Shown here piece after piece: positions 6,939 through 6,981 of a stretch of 6,981 nucleotides of DNA. Source of the DNA: Bacteroidales bacterium GP1 (GTDB taxonomy: Bacteria; Bacteroidota; Bacteroidia; Bacteroidales; Muribaculaceae). How positions within the stretch are numbered: the first letter of the stretch is position 1; each line of letters starts with the position of its first letter. The DNA lies in contig DAAI01000051.1 in NCBI GenBank assembly GCA_001701105.1, positions 749 through 7,729 of the forward strand. The letters are read 5' to 3'. The notes beneath the pieces were generated by a model. The model saw nothing but the letters and a program-made list of their open reading frames with translations. It had not been told where the DNA came from and did no database searches. Both the position numbers and the translations under genes were made by a program.

Positions 6939-6981
6939 CTGTAGCCGATTCTCCCACATTTCGGCAATCCATACTGGCTGA

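Noticed and set aside
6748..6972. Minus-strand gene at the right edge
   Set aside because: Most of it overlies the guaA 3' end, and its translation mirrors guaA codons with no recognisable protein.

Overview
The window is a compact, single-strand run of purine-nucleotide and one-carbon genes, read left to right: purD (3' end only), folD, purB, purA, guaB and guaA. The six coding regions fill almost all of it. The gaps are 46, 45, minus 8 (overlap), 15 and 30 bases, followed by a 69-base tail. I see no RNA gene, mobile element, CRISPR array or long repeat.

The host is most likely a member of the Bacteroidota, perhaps a moderate-GC gut lineage such as Muribaculaceae (the family name is a guess). 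No start codon has a convincing Shine-Dalgarno sequence, which is typical of that phylum. GuaB (with an NYS-type C-terminal tail) and GuaA resemble Bacteroides homologues as I remember them. The PurD fragment, FolD, PurB and PurA look more like Firmicutes or general bacterial forms, so the cluster may have mixed ancestry.

Layout: 1-325 is the PurD C-terminus. 372-1232 is FolD, which makes 10-formyl-THF, the formyl donor for purine synthesis. 1278-2579 (PurB) and 2572-3867 (PurA) overlap by 8 bases and together make AMP from IMP. 3883-5355 (GuaB) and 5386-6912 (GuaA) together make GMP from IMP. The unit therefore joins an early ring-building step and its formyl-folate supply to both branches leaving IMP. 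The enzyme that makes IMP (PurH) is not in the window.

No Bacteroidota-type promoter (TAnnTTTG) was found in any gap, which fits one transcript starting upstream of the window. The 3' tail has a small hairpin without a T-tract. The region is mostly ordinary core metabolism and I see no undescribed system. The points most worth a second look are unusual residues in a conserved PurA loop and the apparent mixed ancestry of the cluster.
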